A DNA stretch of 64,000 nt from Dromiciops gliroides (Eukaryota; Chordata; Mammalia; Microbiotheria; Microbiotheriidae): NCBI RefSeq assembly GCF_019393635.1, contig NC_057861.1:59814532-59878531 (forward strand), written 5' to 3'. Position 1 is the first letter of the stretch, and every line of letters starts with the position of its first letter. The notes beneath the pieces are model-generated. The model was not told where the DNA came from and ran no database searches. It saw only the letters and a list, made by a program, of their open reading frames with translations. This document shows positions 46,886 through 59,377 of the stretch, in pieces. A program made the translations under genes and the position numbers.

Positions 46886-47240
46886 CTGGGTACTTTCCAG
46901 ATCCCATCCTCAGCATCTGAACTGACTCAAGTACACCTATCCCACACAGGTGGTATTGAGTATCAAAGCTGAATCAATCTCCTTGATAATCAGATTTCAA
47001 GTGATGAGCTTCTCCTGAGCCATGATATTCATAGAGTGTCAACCAAGCAAAGCAGTTGATAGGAAATAGAAGTCTTAGATTTTCCTAACACCACACAGCT
47101 ATTAATTTTTTATGATCAACAGTATTTATCATATTCACATACCACAATTTGTTTAATCCTTTCTCAGTTGTGGGAAATCCTACCTTCCATGGGGCTTTCA
47201 AGCTCAACATGTCCCAAAGAGAATTCATTATATCCCCCCA
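46886..47240. other. No gene; possible antisense L1 scrap
   Basis: 47100-47240 has wording of the antisense L1 end (acagtatttatcatattcac). The rest is unassigned. Confidence 0.4.
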
Positions 47241-47404
47241 TTTCTTTTTTTTTCTTTTTTCTTTTTTTTGCAGGGCAATGAGGGTTAAGTCACTTGCCCA
47301 GGGTCACAAAGCTAGTAAATCTCAAGTGTCTGAGGTCACATTTGAATTCAGGTCCTCCTGAATCCAAGGCCAGTGCTTTATCCACTGTTCCACCTAGGTG
47401 CCCC
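47241..47404 (-). mobile_element. MAR1/WSINE1-type SINE
   Basis: Minus copy, somewhat more diverged, with a long T/C tail. Confidence 0.88.
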
Positions 47405-47559
47405 TCCCCATGTCTTTTGAGTCACTCCCATAATGTCCCAGTCACTCTTACTTCTTTTTCCTTCTCCTCTGTATCTAATTAGTTGTCAAATTCTGTCAAT
47501 TCTACCTCTACCCCATCTGTCCTATCTGTCCCCTTCTCCTACTCACACAGCCACAAATC

Positions 47560-47905
47560 CTAGTTCAAACTCTCTCTTCGACTTTTGGTAATAACCTCCT
47601 CATTAGTCTCCCTGCCTCTCCTATATATATATGTTCCTCACAGCTCCTAAGTACAAGCTCTGATTCTGCTAAGTTCTCTATTGCTTCACAGATCAAACAC
47701 AAACTCGTCTGCTATTGAAGCCCTTGACAACCTACTAGCTCCTATCTGTCTTTCCAGGCTGATCTCATGTTTCTACCCCTTGTGTACTCTACTCTCCAAC
47801 CAAATTGGCTTGTTTGCTATTCTTCACATGCAGTGCTCCGTCTCCTATCTCTGCTCTCTTGCACTGCCTCCTATACCTGAAATGTTCTCCCTTTTCAGTC
47901 AGGTG
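47560..47905 (+). repeat. L2 LINE 3' region
   Basis: gctattgaagcccttgacaa, ccaggctgatctcatgtttc and caaccaaattggcttgtttg. Confidence 0.75.
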
Positions 47906-48180
47906 GATGAGGGGACGGATGCGAATGAAACCTGGATGGACCTGGAGTCAGGAAGACTCAAATTCAAATCTTGCCCCAGAAGCTAAGCTGTGTGATTATG
48001 GACAAGTCACTAAATCTGTCTACTCTGGTTTCTTCAACTTAGAAAGTAGAGATAATAATAGCATCTCTCTATCTCTCAGGTTGTTGTGAGGCTCAAATGA
48101 GATAATATATGGAAAGCACTGTGAAAATCTTAAAGTGTGCTATAACTGCTATTGTTATTGTTATCATTATTACCTCCATT
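47906..48180 (+). repeat. MIR/THER1-like SINE
   Basis: ggacctggagtcaggaagac, tgtgtgattatggacaagtc, then ttgttgtgaggctcaaatga. It splits an L2, whose end (cagatcctagcttatacagg) follows. Confidence 0.75.
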
Positions 48181-48318
48181 TCTTAGGATCTCCATCATCT
48201 TTCCGAGTACAACTCAGATCCTAGCTTATACAGGAAGCCTTCCTGGTGCTTCCACATACGCACCCTCCATTACTTTGTATTTATTCTCTACATATTTTGC
48301 CTATAGCTACTTGTGTGC

Positions 48319-48581
48319 AGGGCAACTAGGTGGCTCAGTAGATAGAGTGCTGAGTCTAGAGTCAAGAAAACTCATCTTCCTGAGTTCAAATCTGACCTCA
48401 GGTACTTAATAGCTGTGTAAGTCTGGGTAAGTCACTTAATTCTGTTTGCCTCAGTTCCTCATCTGTAAAATGAGCTGGAGAAAGAAATAGCAAACCACTC
48501 TAATATCTTTGCTGAGAAAACTCCATCCACATGGAGACACAAAAAGTCAGACATGAGTGAAATGACTGAACAACAACAACA
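48319..48581 (+). mobile_element. RTE-tailed tRNA SINE
   Basis: tRNA-like head, then cctcatctgtaaaatgagct, ggagaaagaaatagcaaacc and the RTE-like end (gactgaacaacaacaacaat). Confidence 0.85.
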
Positions 48582-49270
48582 ATTTAGGTACATATTATAT
48601 CCCCTCCCACTGGAAGATTGTAAGGGAAGGGAAATTTCTTGGACAATATTTCATGAGTAACACTGAGTTCAAGAATTCTAATTTCCAAGATCAATTGGAT
48701 GAGAAAGGGTGGGAGAGGGGAGGGGACAGAGACAGATAAGCTGACACAGAAACAAAAAGATAGAGACAAATGTAGTTCTTGTTGCATCAGGCAGTTTGCA
48801 GACCAACCATACATTTCTTGAATAACTTCTTACTTGAGGAGCAAAGCCAGTGAGTTCCTTAGACATTTCACATCCAAAGGGAAGGGGCTTACCAGTTTAT
48901 CAGCCCCCAGGGTGTGTTTTGCTGTCTTGAGTCTATATGACCACAAGGTACACTTCTTTCTTGGGAAGAGAAGGTTTTATGGGCCAAATGTGAGCTTTCA
49001 TATGTCTTTGAGGGGTCTAGGCTTTCCGAGATTGAGTATGTATTCATAGCCACTTCTAAAGAAAACCAGGGTACTTTAATATTCCTTCCCCCCACAAACA
49101 ACCACATGGACAAGAAAACTTTAAGCTAGGGAATATGAAAACTGCAGCCATGGGTTACATTGGTGTTTGTGTTTTCTGGGTGCTCACTGATTTGATGCTA
49201 GAGTTTGTCAGGTTTCTCCCTTCAATCTAGGATGATGGTTTCCACATTTTCCAAGTGCTTCACCACAAAT
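48582..49270. other. No gene recognised
   Basis: Short open frames on both strands, none with a known motif. Confidence 0.35.
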
Positions 49271-49271
49271 T

Positions 49272-49321
<50 letters not shown>
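49272..49321 (+). repeat. (AC)n microsatellite
   Basis: About 24 AC units. Confidence 0.97.
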
Positions 49322-49323
<2 letters not shown>

Positions 49324-50352
49324 TCTCCCTGTCAAGTTCTGGGAGCAGACAAAAATAAGCATTGACAGAGTAGATAGCTGCCTGTGGGCTATAATTTGAA
49401 GGCCAAAGATTTCTCCCCAAGAAACTGTCTTTGACTTATTTTAGAGAAAAGTCTTTGGATGAAGGCATTGTTTCCAGAAGTCATCTGATAAATGGTAAAT
49501 GTTACCTAGGAGAAGGTAGGAAGCAATGTGGTTTAGTTGATAGAGAACAGGTATTGGAGTTATATGATACCTAGGTTCAGTACCTTCCTCTGGTACATAC
49601 TGATTGTCACTTTACTTCTCAATGCCCCCATGCAACTCCCAAATGCTATAAATTATGGGGTGGTTGCTAGTCTGTATTATTATAAGGGCTTTCCTCTCTG
49701 GGAGTTCCCAATATCTTTTATATTACATGTCTAGACAAAAAAAAATGATAAATCAGAAGAAATTTCTGCCCAAGAATAGCTTGGAGTGGTGCTAGTTGTA
49801 GTATTGTACCAAAAACATTAGAGTCAGAAAACCTAGGTTTGAAATCTGACTTTTACAACTTTTTACCCATTTGACCCTAGACAATTTACCCAGTCTCTCT
49901 GGCCCTCCATTTCTTCTATAAAGTGAAGAAGTTGGACAAGGAATCAAGCCAAGTTGACAAGACCTTACTATGTATGCTCAGTTCTTTATTCTTCCCTGTG
50001 TTCTGGACCCTCAAAACTTCATTCTCCACTATTCCCCAGTGTCCTCATCCTGGAAGGTTTTTCTTCCCCTGCTAATATTATCTTATGAGAGGGGTATACG
50101 GAGCCACATCACTTTAGGGGCAAGCTGGGGAAGGATTCTGGAAAAGAAAGTCTGAGAAATATATCATAGACAAGTGGAAGAAGAAGCCAAGACAGTACTT
50201 TATCATGGGTTCTGGTGACCAGCCTTTGAGGCAGCCAGCAGCAACAAGTAGTCTAGCTATTGGCTAAGATAGTGACAAACCCATGAAGGTGATAACTAGC
50301 AGTTGATATAGATTCAGCCAGATCTTGGGAGATAAATGTGGTAAGACAAGAC
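49322..50352. other. No gene; MIR-like copies
   Basis: 49515-49640 and 49795-49940 are MIR-like SINEs (cattagagtcagaaaaccta, cccatttgaccctagacaat). The rest is unassigned. Confidence 0.45.
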
Positions 50353-50366
50353 AGAGACCAACTCAT

Positions 50367-50530
50367 AGGGAGCGGCTAGGTGGCACAGTGGATTAAGCAC
50401 CGGCCCTGGATTCAGGAGTATCTGAGTTCAAATCCGGCCTCAGACACGTGACACTTACTAGCTGTGTGACCCTGGGCAAGTCACTTAACCCCCATTGTCC
50501 TGCCAAAAAACAAAAACAAAACAAAAAACC
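50367..50530 (+). mobile_element. MAR1/WSINE1-type SINE
   Basis: Complete copy with TSD agagaccaactcat/agagaccacctcat. Confidence 0.93.
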
Positions 50531-50559
50531 AGAGACCACCTCATGACACATGACACATT

Positions 50560-51145
50560 TTTAAAATCAAAATGCTTGGTATGAGTGGCAGGCAGCAAAA
50601 TAATATCAATAATACATGTGAAATCATGTAAATATATTTTCATATTTGCTATATCACAAAAAAGCAAAAAAAAAAGTTAGAAAAGTATTCTTCAATTTGT
50701 ACTCAGAGTTAATCAGTTCTCTCTCTGGAGGTGGATGGCATTTTTTCACCCTGAGTCCTTTGGAATTGTCTTGGTTTACTGTATCAAACTGAGTAGCCAA
50801 GTCTTTCATAGTTGATCATTACAATGTTGCTGTTACTGTGCACAATGATCTCCCAGTTCTTCTTGCTTCACTTTGCATCAGTTCATATAGGTCTTGCTAT
50901 GGTGTTGTTTTTTTCTGAAACCACTCCCTACATAATATCACACAGTATAATAGTATTGCATCACAATCATACCACAACTAGTTCAGCCATTCCCCAGTTG
51001 ATGAGCATCCCCTCAATTTCCAATTCTTCACCACCACAAAAAGAGTTACTATAAGTATTTTTGTACATATAGGTTCTTTTCTTTTTTATTTGATGTCTTT
51101 GGGATACTGTCTGTACTCTCTTTAGGATGATTGGGAATTTGTTAT
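50560..51145 (-). mobile_element. L1 3' UTR and ORF2 end, antisense
   Basis: tcaatttgtactcagagtta, ccagttcttcttgcttcact, gccattccccagttgatgag. This is the antisense of the ORF2 end and 3' UTR. Confidence 0.85.
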
Positions 51146-51460
51146 CATGGAGTAAAAACAAGCTGATGTTGGACAAAATATTACTTTGGAGATTTTAATA
51201 TCAGGGATAAAACAAGTTTATAGTAGATAAAATGTGACTTCGGAGACATAGCTATACTAATCTTTGAAAAATATTATTGTCAGCATTTCTTCTATGAATA
51301 TGTTGTATGAGCTTTACATTCCTCCCCTTAAGGGTAGACTATCAGGGCTAATCTTATAACAATGATTTCCATGCATAAATTCTATAAGCTACAGCCTCCC
51401 TTAAGGAAAAACTGTCATGGTGGTCTCAAGACCACTGGCCCAATTTTATAATAGTCAACT
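51146..51460. other. No gene recognised
   Basis: Unassigned sequence between two L1 pieces of opposite orientation. Confidence 0.35.
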
Positions 51461-53575
51461 AAAAACTGATTAAAATAATCAACCACTTCAGCAAAGTTAA
51501 TGGATATAAAATAAAACCACACAATTCATCAGCATTTACATATAATACTAAGAAAATCCAGCAGAAAAAGCTTTAAAGAGAAATTCCATTTAAAATAGCT
51601 ATAGATGATATAAAATCTTTAGGAGTATACCTACCAAGACACACACAGGAATCACATGAACATAATTACAAAACACTCCACACAAAGACAGACCTAAGTA
51701 ATTTAAGAAGTATTCATTGCTAATGGGTAGACTGGGCCAATATAATACAATTTATATATTCATTCAGTACCATACCAATCAAACTACCAAAGGATTCATT
51801 TATAGAATTAGAAAAAATAATAAAATTCATCTGGAAGAAAGCAAGATCTAGAATATCAAAGGAATTGATGAAAAAAGTGGAAAGGAAGAGGACCTAACAG
51901 TATTTCACACTGTATTACAAAGTTGTAGTCATAAAAATAATTTGCATAGGGCAAGAGAGAGGAGCAGCTAGGTGCTGCAGTGAGTAAAGTGCCAGACCTA
52001 AAGTCAGGAAGACTCATCTTGCTGAGTTCAAATCTGGCCTCGGACATTTATTAGCTGTATGACCCTGAGCAAGTCACTTACCCCCGGTTTGCCTTGGTCT
52101 CCTCATCTGTAAAATGAGCTGAAGAAGGAAACAAAAACCATTCCAGGATCTTTGCCAAGAAAACCCCAAATGGGGCCACAAAGAGTCAGATATGACTAAA
52201 AGAACTAAACAACAAAGAAAGAGAGCGGTTGCTCAAATTAGGTATACAATACACAAAAGCAGATGAGCACAATAGCCCAGTGTTTGATAAACCTAAAAAT
52301 TCCAGCTATTGGGGCCAGAACTCACTATTCAAAAAAAAACACACAACAAACTTTTGGGAAAATTGGAAAGCAGGGTGGCAAAAGCTACGTATAGACCAAC
52401 ATTTTACACAATGTAACAGGATAAGTTCCAAATGGGTATGTGATTTAGCCACGAAGGGTGTACATCATAAACAAAGAAAAAGCATATGGAAGAAATTATA
52501 TCTTAGATCTTTGGATGGGAGAAGAGTTCACGATCAAACAAGAGACAGAGTGATTCACAAGAAACAAGATGAACAATTTTGATTGCATAAAATGAAAAAG
52601 TTTGTGGACAAGCAAAACCAACTCAGATAAAACTAAAATTGAGGGGAAATCTTTGCAGTAAGTTTATCCAGTCAAGGTCTCATTTCTAAAAAATATAGGT
52701 CACTTGTTCAGATTTCTAAGAAAAAGAGTTACTGCCCAAGTTGGTAAGTAGTCAAAGGATGTGAATAGGCAGTTTTCAGAGGAAGAAATCCAAGCTAACA
52801 ATAGCCATATGAAAAATGCTCTAAATCACCAATAATTAGAGAAATCTAAATTAAAACAACTCTGAGTTATTATCTCACACTTGCTAAATTGACAAAATTG
52901 ACCCAAAAAAAGGATTACAAATTCTAGAAGGGGTTTGGAAAAACATTAATACACCGTGGAACTGTGAAATAGTCCAGCCATTCTGAAAAGCAGTTTGGAA
53001 CTTACCAATCTGTGCATACTCTGACCAGGAAATATTGCTACTAAGTTTTTAAGCCAAAGAGATCAAAGAAAGAGGAAAAGGACCTACATGTACAAAAATA
53101 TTCATATCAGTTCATTTTGTTGTGACAAAGAGCTAGAAACTGAGGGGAATGGGGTGGGTGTCCATCAATCAGGAAATGGCTGACCAAGTTATGGTATAAG
53201 AATGTAATGGAATACTATTGTAGTATAAGAAATTATGAAGGAGATGGTTTCAGAGAAACTGGCAAGACATAAATTGATGCAAAGTGAAATAAGAGGAATG
53301 AGGAGATGAATTTATACAATAATAATGACATTATAAAGACAACTTTCAAAAACTTAGCAACTCTAATCAACAAAATAACCAACCGCCACTCCAGAGGACT
53401 TAAAATGAAGCATGCCACCAACTTCCAGATAGAGCAACGATGGACTCGGAGTGCATACCAAGGTGGTTTTTTTTGAATGCCAATGTAGAAATTTGTTTTT
53501 CTTGACTATACATATTTTAATTCGTTTTTTTTCTTACTTTCTTATTGTGAGGGGTGGGAATATGAAAGAGAGTAA
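51461..53575 (+). mobile_element. L1 ORF2 C-terminal part and 3' UTR, sense
   Basis: 51470-51960 and 52217-53575 are one L1, split by an RTE-tailed SINE. Wording includes accaatcaaactaccaaagg, tcagaggaagaaatccaagc, tggaatactattgtagtata. It has many stops. Confidence 0.88.
51961..52216 (+). mobile_element. RTE-tailed tRNA SINE in L1
   Basis: Same build as 48319: tRNA-like head, ctcatctgtaaaatgagctg, then tttgccaagaaaaccccaaa and the RTE-like end. Confidence 0.85.
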
Positions 53576-53595
53576 ATGCAGATTAGAAAAAAAAT

Positions 53596-53979
53596 TCATT
53601 TCTTTTTTATTTTTAAGATAAGGGGAGACACAGAAAACACCTCCTTTACTTCTCTGAATAGTCTACTTGGTCTATATTGCATGGCCCATGCTGACAGAAG
53701 CTTTATTTCCCTCTTCTCTATTGCATCCGTGGTGGCTACACCTTCATCAGCACCACATTTCCCAATATCTCTGGTAAAGGATACAGTGCATTTTCCAGGA
53801 ACTTTCCTTAACTCGTCATTGAAGAATTTACCCTCGAATCCATAGAGGAAAGCAATGTCATTCAGAGAGTAAGTAATATGACAGAAGAAGATCCTGAATA
53901 TGCCATTAATTAGATGGTCATGATGGAAGGAACCACTGAAGTTGCTGCCATTTATCCTAAAAAGGCAATGATTGTAGCC
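53596..53979 (-). other. Unrecognised 127-codon open stretch
   Basis: One minus frame is open for 127 codons, without an early ATG. It reads like protein: RINGSNFSGSFHHDHLING, then CHITYSLNDIAFLYGFEGKF and VPGKCTVSFTRDIGKCG. A possible acceptor (TTGCCTTTTTAG) lies just before ATAAATGGC, and the stop follows an A-rich run. It may be a retrocopy or exon of a host gene I do not recognise, or a chance frame. The opposite strand is also fairly open. Confidence 0.3.
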
Positions 53980-54640
53980 TCAGAAAATAGAGAAAATTGT
54001 AGTCTACCCCTAAGAGCTGGAGCTTCTTTCCAGGGACCTCGGCAACTCTCCTGAACTTTAGAACAAAGCCATTTATAGGATTTTGTAACCTAATGAAGAT
54101 TACTCTCACCCCCCAAAAATGGGTTCTTAACTTAGGTGTCTTTTTGTTTTCTGGCTAAAGGGAGCAGGGGACCACAGATTTATGAATAAAAGAAACACTA
54201 AACTCTTCATTTTACAGATGAGGAAATAGGCTTTGGAACTTTAGTCAAATTTTTCTTTTTAAGTTAAGGCATAAATGGGGGAGTTGAATTTAATTTCATA
54301 ATGGCTGGTTGTTTTTTTTTTAATTTAGAGGATTTTTGTATTGGTTTCATATTGTCTGGTGGCCTAAGATCTAGAATCATGTGTCACTCAGATGACTGTT
54401 CTCTCTTTCTCTCTCTCTCTCTCTCACTCACTTTCTCTCTCTGGCCAATGAATTCCTTTTTGCCCCAGTTTTCCTCTATTCCCACCATGTCGAACGCAGC
54501 ATCCTCGTATAGTCATTGCCTACTCTGGCATCCCTAGATCAAGGTTAACCATTTATACTGGGAAACTCAGTTATCATATGCTATCCATATGCTGGTTAAT
54601 TTCATTTTCCAAGTGTGATGTCAATGACAATAATACAAAT
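53980..54640. other. No gene recognised
   Basis: A short TC run (54405-54450); otherwise unassigned. Confidence 0.35.
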
Positions 54641-54790
54641 TATATTGTTATATTATGCTGTATTATATTGTGTTATATCATAACATAATATCAAAAAATT
54701 CTATATTAAAATATCATATATTATGTTGTATTGTATTGTGTTATATTGTGTTATATTGTATTATATCACATTGTATTCTATTATGCACTC
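54641..54790. repeat. Imperfect (TGTTATAT)-like AT-rich satellite
   Basis: Repeated ttatattg/tgtattat units over about 150 bp. A related stretch occurs at 56205-56300, on the other side of the LTR. Confidence 0.7.
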
Positions 54791-55319
54791 TGCCTCATTT
54801 CAACTCCATGGAACAAAATACACCCTGGTCTCTGTGTCCCCCTGCTTTCCTGTCTCCTTTTGTGTGTTGTTTCCCTGCCCCCATTAGATTGTACTCTTTT
54901 AAAAATTTATTGTATCTCTAGCACTCATCACAGTGCCTGGTATATAATAAGCACTTAATAAATGTTTATTTGGTCGAACTTATTGGATTATTGGATTATA
55001 GTGCATTGTACTGTATTGCATCCCTACATTGTGTTTCAATTTTAATTTTTATTATATGTTTCATGTGTAGCAACTAAGATTCTGAATTTCCTTAGATATT
55101 TTTTTGAGAACTCTCATTGTTTGATTTGATTATTAGCAAAGCTATTTAAAGTTGTGTGAAGCTCAATTTTGTAGGAAATTTTCCTGGCTGATTACCAGCA
55201 TCTACACATCAACACCTGAAAAGACTTCATCCCACAATTACACCCAGAGGACATCCCAAGAGTCATCAGAGAGAAGACTTCCAAACACTTAAATGGACAT
55301 TTTCCTGTTTTCCTTTTCC
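54791..55319. other. No gene; MIR/L2-like end
   Basis: 54880-54985 ends as an old SINE/LINE tail (cacagtgcctggtatataat). The rest is unassigned. Confidence 0.45.
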
Positions 55320-55697
55320 ACATTGTATACACTGTTTATAATGTCCACTTACTAAAGGGGAGTACCTCCCTTTAGTTTTTTTCTGTTTGTGATGTCCACC
55401 TTCTAATAGGGGAGTGCCCCCTTTAGCCTTTGTCAATGTGTCACTCAATTTCTTTTTCTATCTATTCATTCCTTTTACTTAGTTAGTCATAAGCATCTGT
55501 AATGTTATTGCTTCATGTGAGGAAACCATGTTTCTTCACCCAAAGCACAGGCAGGACTGTGAGAGTTGGAATAATGCCCCCTGCTGGGAGGAACATCATG
55601 AGCTCTGGCTTGAGGGAAACCATGTGGTTTTGTTATCAGGAAGTGATGTTTGCTTGTGGGTCCTGTTGATCAAAGTTGCCAGCCAATTAGCTTGGAG

Positions 55698-55699
<2 letters not shown>

Positions 55700-55746
<47 letters not shown>
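55700..55746 (+). repeat. (TG)n microsatellite in LTR
   Basis: About 23 TG units. Confidence 0.97.
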
Positions 55747-55747
<1 letters not shown>

Positions 55748-55948
55748 ACCGCCTTGTTTCCTGTTTCATAGGAAGCTTCTGGGAGGAGGAAGGGGTGAGG
55801 TCTCTCTCTTTCGCCCAGGACCTCATTCTGAATGGAGCTGAGATGTTGGCTCCCGGAGATAGATAGATAGATGAAGGAATCTTGGCCTCTTTCTCTCTCC
55901 TCACCAAATTCTTATGCTCCTTAATAAATACTTAAAAGTCTAAACTCC

Positions 55949-56096
55949 AGGGGGCAGCTAGGTGGCACAGTGGATAAAGCACCAGCCCTGAATTCAGGAG
56001 GACCTGAGTTCAAATCTGGCCTCAGACACTTGACACTAGCTGCGTGACTTTGGGCAAGTCACTTAACCCTCATTGCCCCGCCAAAAAAAAAAAAAA
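55949..56096 (+). mobile_element. MAR1/WSINE1-type SINE in LTR
   Basis: TSD agtctaaactcc on both sides (55937-55948 and 56097-56108). Younger than the LTR. Confidence 0.95.
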
Positions 56097-56299
56097 AGTC
56101 TAAACTCCTGCTAGAGCTTATAATTTATGGCAACCACTCATTAGATTTTTAGGCAGTCTAGCTAGAATTTTGGCAACCGTACAGATAGCAACCCTTACAA
56201 TTGTTTTATATATTATTAATTCTATCATATCACATCACTTCATATCATACTATATTATATTACATTAGACCAGCTTCATTATATTATATTAATTACATT

Positions 56300-57040
56300 G
56301 TTACTCTTCCCCAAACTCAAAGATTGTGTGTGAGGGAGAGAACAAGCGTTTATACAGAACCCACTATGTGACAGGCTCTGTCCTAAGCACTTTATAAATG
56401 TTATTTCACTTGATCCCTACAACTCTGTGAGATAGGTGTTGTTAGTATCCCCACTTTAGAGTTGGGGAAACTGAGGTAAATAGAAGAAGTGATTTGCCCA
56501 GGGTCATATGAGTAGTAAATGTGTGAGGTCCTATTTGAGCCCTGGGATTTGAGATATGAGTGGTGCATTGTACCACTTAGCTGAAGATGTACAGAGACCT
56601 TTCTCCAAAGTGATTGCATGTGCTAGGTAATGCTCATATTATTTCACCCACTTTGTGAATTAAGAAATACAGGCTCAAATCATTTGTCTAAGCTCACACA
56701 ACAAGTCAGTGGCAGGACTGAGACTTGAATCTACATCTTTTGATTGCAAGTCCAGTGTTCTTTCCTTAGGTATTTGGGTTTAAAGCATGGCGTCTGTTCA
56801 GGAACTGTCCATAATAAGAACAATAAAATGTACATGAAACTAAGCATGGTGTGATGAATAGCAGGTAAGCCGTAGAGTTAGAAAGAAGAGTTTCTGTCTC
56901 TGACATACACTGACTAAATCCAGTTGTCCTAGACAATGCTTTCAGACTTTGAGTTATAGATAGGTTGCCACTCTGCATCAGAAGAGAGAGTTTTCACATT
57001 GGGAGCATCCGACTTGTGTCAGATCAAACTTGTTCACCAA
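56300..57040. other. No gene; MIR-like copies
   Basis: 56340-56600 and 56610-56770 are two consecutive MIR-related copies in reverse (gggtcatatgagtagtaaat, gtcagtggcaggactgagac). The rest is unassigned. Confidence 0.5.
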
Positions 57041-57052
57041 CCATTCTGAGGG

Positions 57053-57199
57053 GGCAGCTAGGTGGTGCAGTGGATAGAGCACTGGCCCTGGATTCATGAG
57101 GACCTGAGTTCAAATCCAGCCTCAGACACTTGACACTTAGTAGCTGTGTGACCCTGGGCAAGTCACTTAACCCTCATTGCCCCACCAAAGAAAAAAAAT
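57053..57199 (+). mobile_element. MAR1/WSINE1-type SINE
   Basis: Complete copy with TSD cattctgaggg. Its 5' flank (57004-57050) recurs inside the SINE insertion at 60265. Confidence 0.93.
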
Positions 57200-58256
57200 C
57201 ATTCTGAGGGCCCACATGATTCACAAAATCCATGAGTACACAGATACCACAGAGACACAGACATACACATAGATGTCTAAGTATGTACACATCTCAGTTT
57301 AGTGTAGTGTCCATGTATCCATCTGTCTATGGTATCCATACTATTGCCTGTCTTTGTTTCTCTGTGGTCAGTAGGCTCTGATCACATGTTTTCCTGTTTA
57401 TTGGTTTGTGGTGAGATTTGTTGGCCAATGGAGTTACTACTTCCTCCTTTCAGTTCCCATGTGGTTGGGATTTCTGGGCAATTTCTTGGGGTGGAGTAGG
57501 GAAAGACAGCAGGAGGAAGCTGACTTTTGATTAAAAAGTGAATTATAAATTTACTCTCGATGTCACACTTAGATTTTGTGATTGACCCATGAGCCTAACA
57601 GCACGGACAGGATTCCCACCACCCCTAGGTGGAAGCCCATCTATGCTTTAAGAAGCAATTATTTCTCATTATGACCAGACAGTCAACAAGTATTCATTAA
57701 AAGTTTACTGTGAACCAGGGACTGTTCTAAGACTGGGAATACAAATATAAGCAAAGGGACAATCTTTCCCTTCAAGAAGCTTACATCCTAATGGGAGATG
57801 ATAACACATAAAAGGAAGCAAAAAGGCAGAAAGAGAAGGAAGTTATCCAGAGTGGGCATGATGGAAGAGTCCAGATTACAGCCTGGTAAGAAATGGAAAG
57901 ATGACTGGCCTAGGCACTCTCCTTAAATGGAGATTCTGGGAAGAGGCATATAATCAGAGGGAGAAGGTCTTTCTAAAGTGTGAATTTCCAGCTGAAACAA
58001 TCTTCCAGGATGGAGTCTTCTGGGGCATGATGGAGGATCCCACATTGTTGCCTGGTAAGAAATGAAGAGAGACAAACACTAGTCCCAAAGTGTTAACTAT
58101 TAACAGATTAAGGCTGAGCCTTCAGACCACAAGCCTGAAGAAAGAGCCAGTCTCTCTCCCTCTGGGATTTTACTCTTCACGTCCTCAGGCCTTCTTGTTC
58201 AAGACCTACATTCCTCCTCATGCCTCACAGATGAGGGCATGGAAAGACTTTTCAGC
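57200..58256. other. No gene; one old repeat
   Basis: 57685-57835 is the 'aagcatttattaagca' family (aagtattcattaaaagttta, aagcttacatcctaatggga). The rest is unassigned. Confidence 0.45.
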
Positions 58257-58431
58257 TAGTTTTTGTTGTTGTTGTTGTTGTTGTTTTTGTTTTTTTGTGG
58301 GGCAATGGGGGTTAAGTGGCTTGCCCAGGGTCACACAGCTAGTAAGTGTCAAGTGTCTGAGGTCAAATTTGAACTCAGTTTCTCCTGAATCCAGGGCCCA
58401 TGCTTTATCCACTGCACCACCTAGCTGCCCT
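58257..58431 (-). mobile_element. MAR1/WSINE1-type SINE
   Basis: Minus copy with a (TTG)n tail. TSD aagacttttca-like on both sides. Confidence 0.92.
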
Positions 58432-58985
58432 TAAGACTTTTCATCTGTTAATGGATTCTTTGGTTGTGGTAATCCACAAACAAAGAAAAATACAAAATGA
58501 TTCTCAGTCCTTTGCAGCTCCCATCTGCTTTTGCAGTGAAGATGAGAAAGCAGGTAGGAAGGAGGAAAAGGGTACTAAGAATTGCATAGGTTTTAAAGCA
58601 ACCACTAACATGAATCTGATTGTTGTTATGTGTTATATATGAATGAATATGAATATTTGTCCTCAGATGAGGATTTCTAGAAAGGCCTGAATGAGAATGA
58701 TAGGTTCCAGTAGATTTAAGGAGATCAGTTGTAATATCCAAGGGTGGTATCTATCTTGACTTTCTACTTAATTTTTAATCCCAGTCCAGTGGTCTCCCAC
58801 TTCTTCATGCACCTGAGTGCATACACAAACCACATGGGAAAAGAAAAAAGAAGCAATAACCACACCATGAACCACTAACAATAGGAAAGCATGTGAGCAG
58901 CATATAAGGATCATACAGACAAAAGGACATACCTTCCTGGAAGGCACGATGCTGACACTAAGAACAATAAACATTTACACAGAAC
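58432..58985. other. No gene recognised
   Basis: Unassigned sequence. Confidence 0.35.
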
Positions 58986-59370
58986 TTTAAAGTTCTTCTT
59001 TTTAAAAAAAACTTTGTCAATTTATTTTTAACATTCCCTTTTAAAAATGTTGAGTTACAACTTCTCTCCCTCCCTCCAACCATTCACCCCTCTACCGAAT
59101 AAGCAGGCAATTTGATAGCAATTATACATGAGAAATAAGGCAAAACATTTTCATGTTAGCCATGTAAAAAAAAAGCAAGAAAAATAAAGTGAGAAAATTA
59201 TACTTCAATTTGCACTCAGAGTTAAGCATTTCTCTTTCTGGAGTTAGATAACATTTTATATCATGAGTTTTTTCAATTGTCTTTAATCATTGTACTGATC
59301 AGGGTAGCTAAACCTTTCACAGTTCATCACTACAATATTACAATTCTATGCACAATGTTCTCTTGGTTAT
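58986..59370 (-). mobile_element. L1 3' UTR, antisense
   Basis: tttttaacattccctttt-like start, tcaatttgcactcagagtta, ttcacagttcatcactacaa. Parallels 50560-50900. Confidence 0.8.
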
Positions 59371-59377
59371 GCTCATC

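Larger units (their letters stand above)
55320..56183 (+). mobile_element. LTR of an endogenous retrovirus (fossil), with SINE and GT array inside
   Basis: The 3' part (ctccttaataaatacttaaa, gagcttataatttatggcaa, gtctagctagaattttgg) matches the LTR at 37711-38533. The U3 part differs. AATAAA at 55923. The 5' edge is uncertain. A GT array and a SINE are inserted. No internal viral genes seen. Confidence 0.75.

Noticed and set aside
55528-55907. Open frames over the GT array
   Set aside because: Val-Cys or Thr-His repeats from (TG)n in an LTR.
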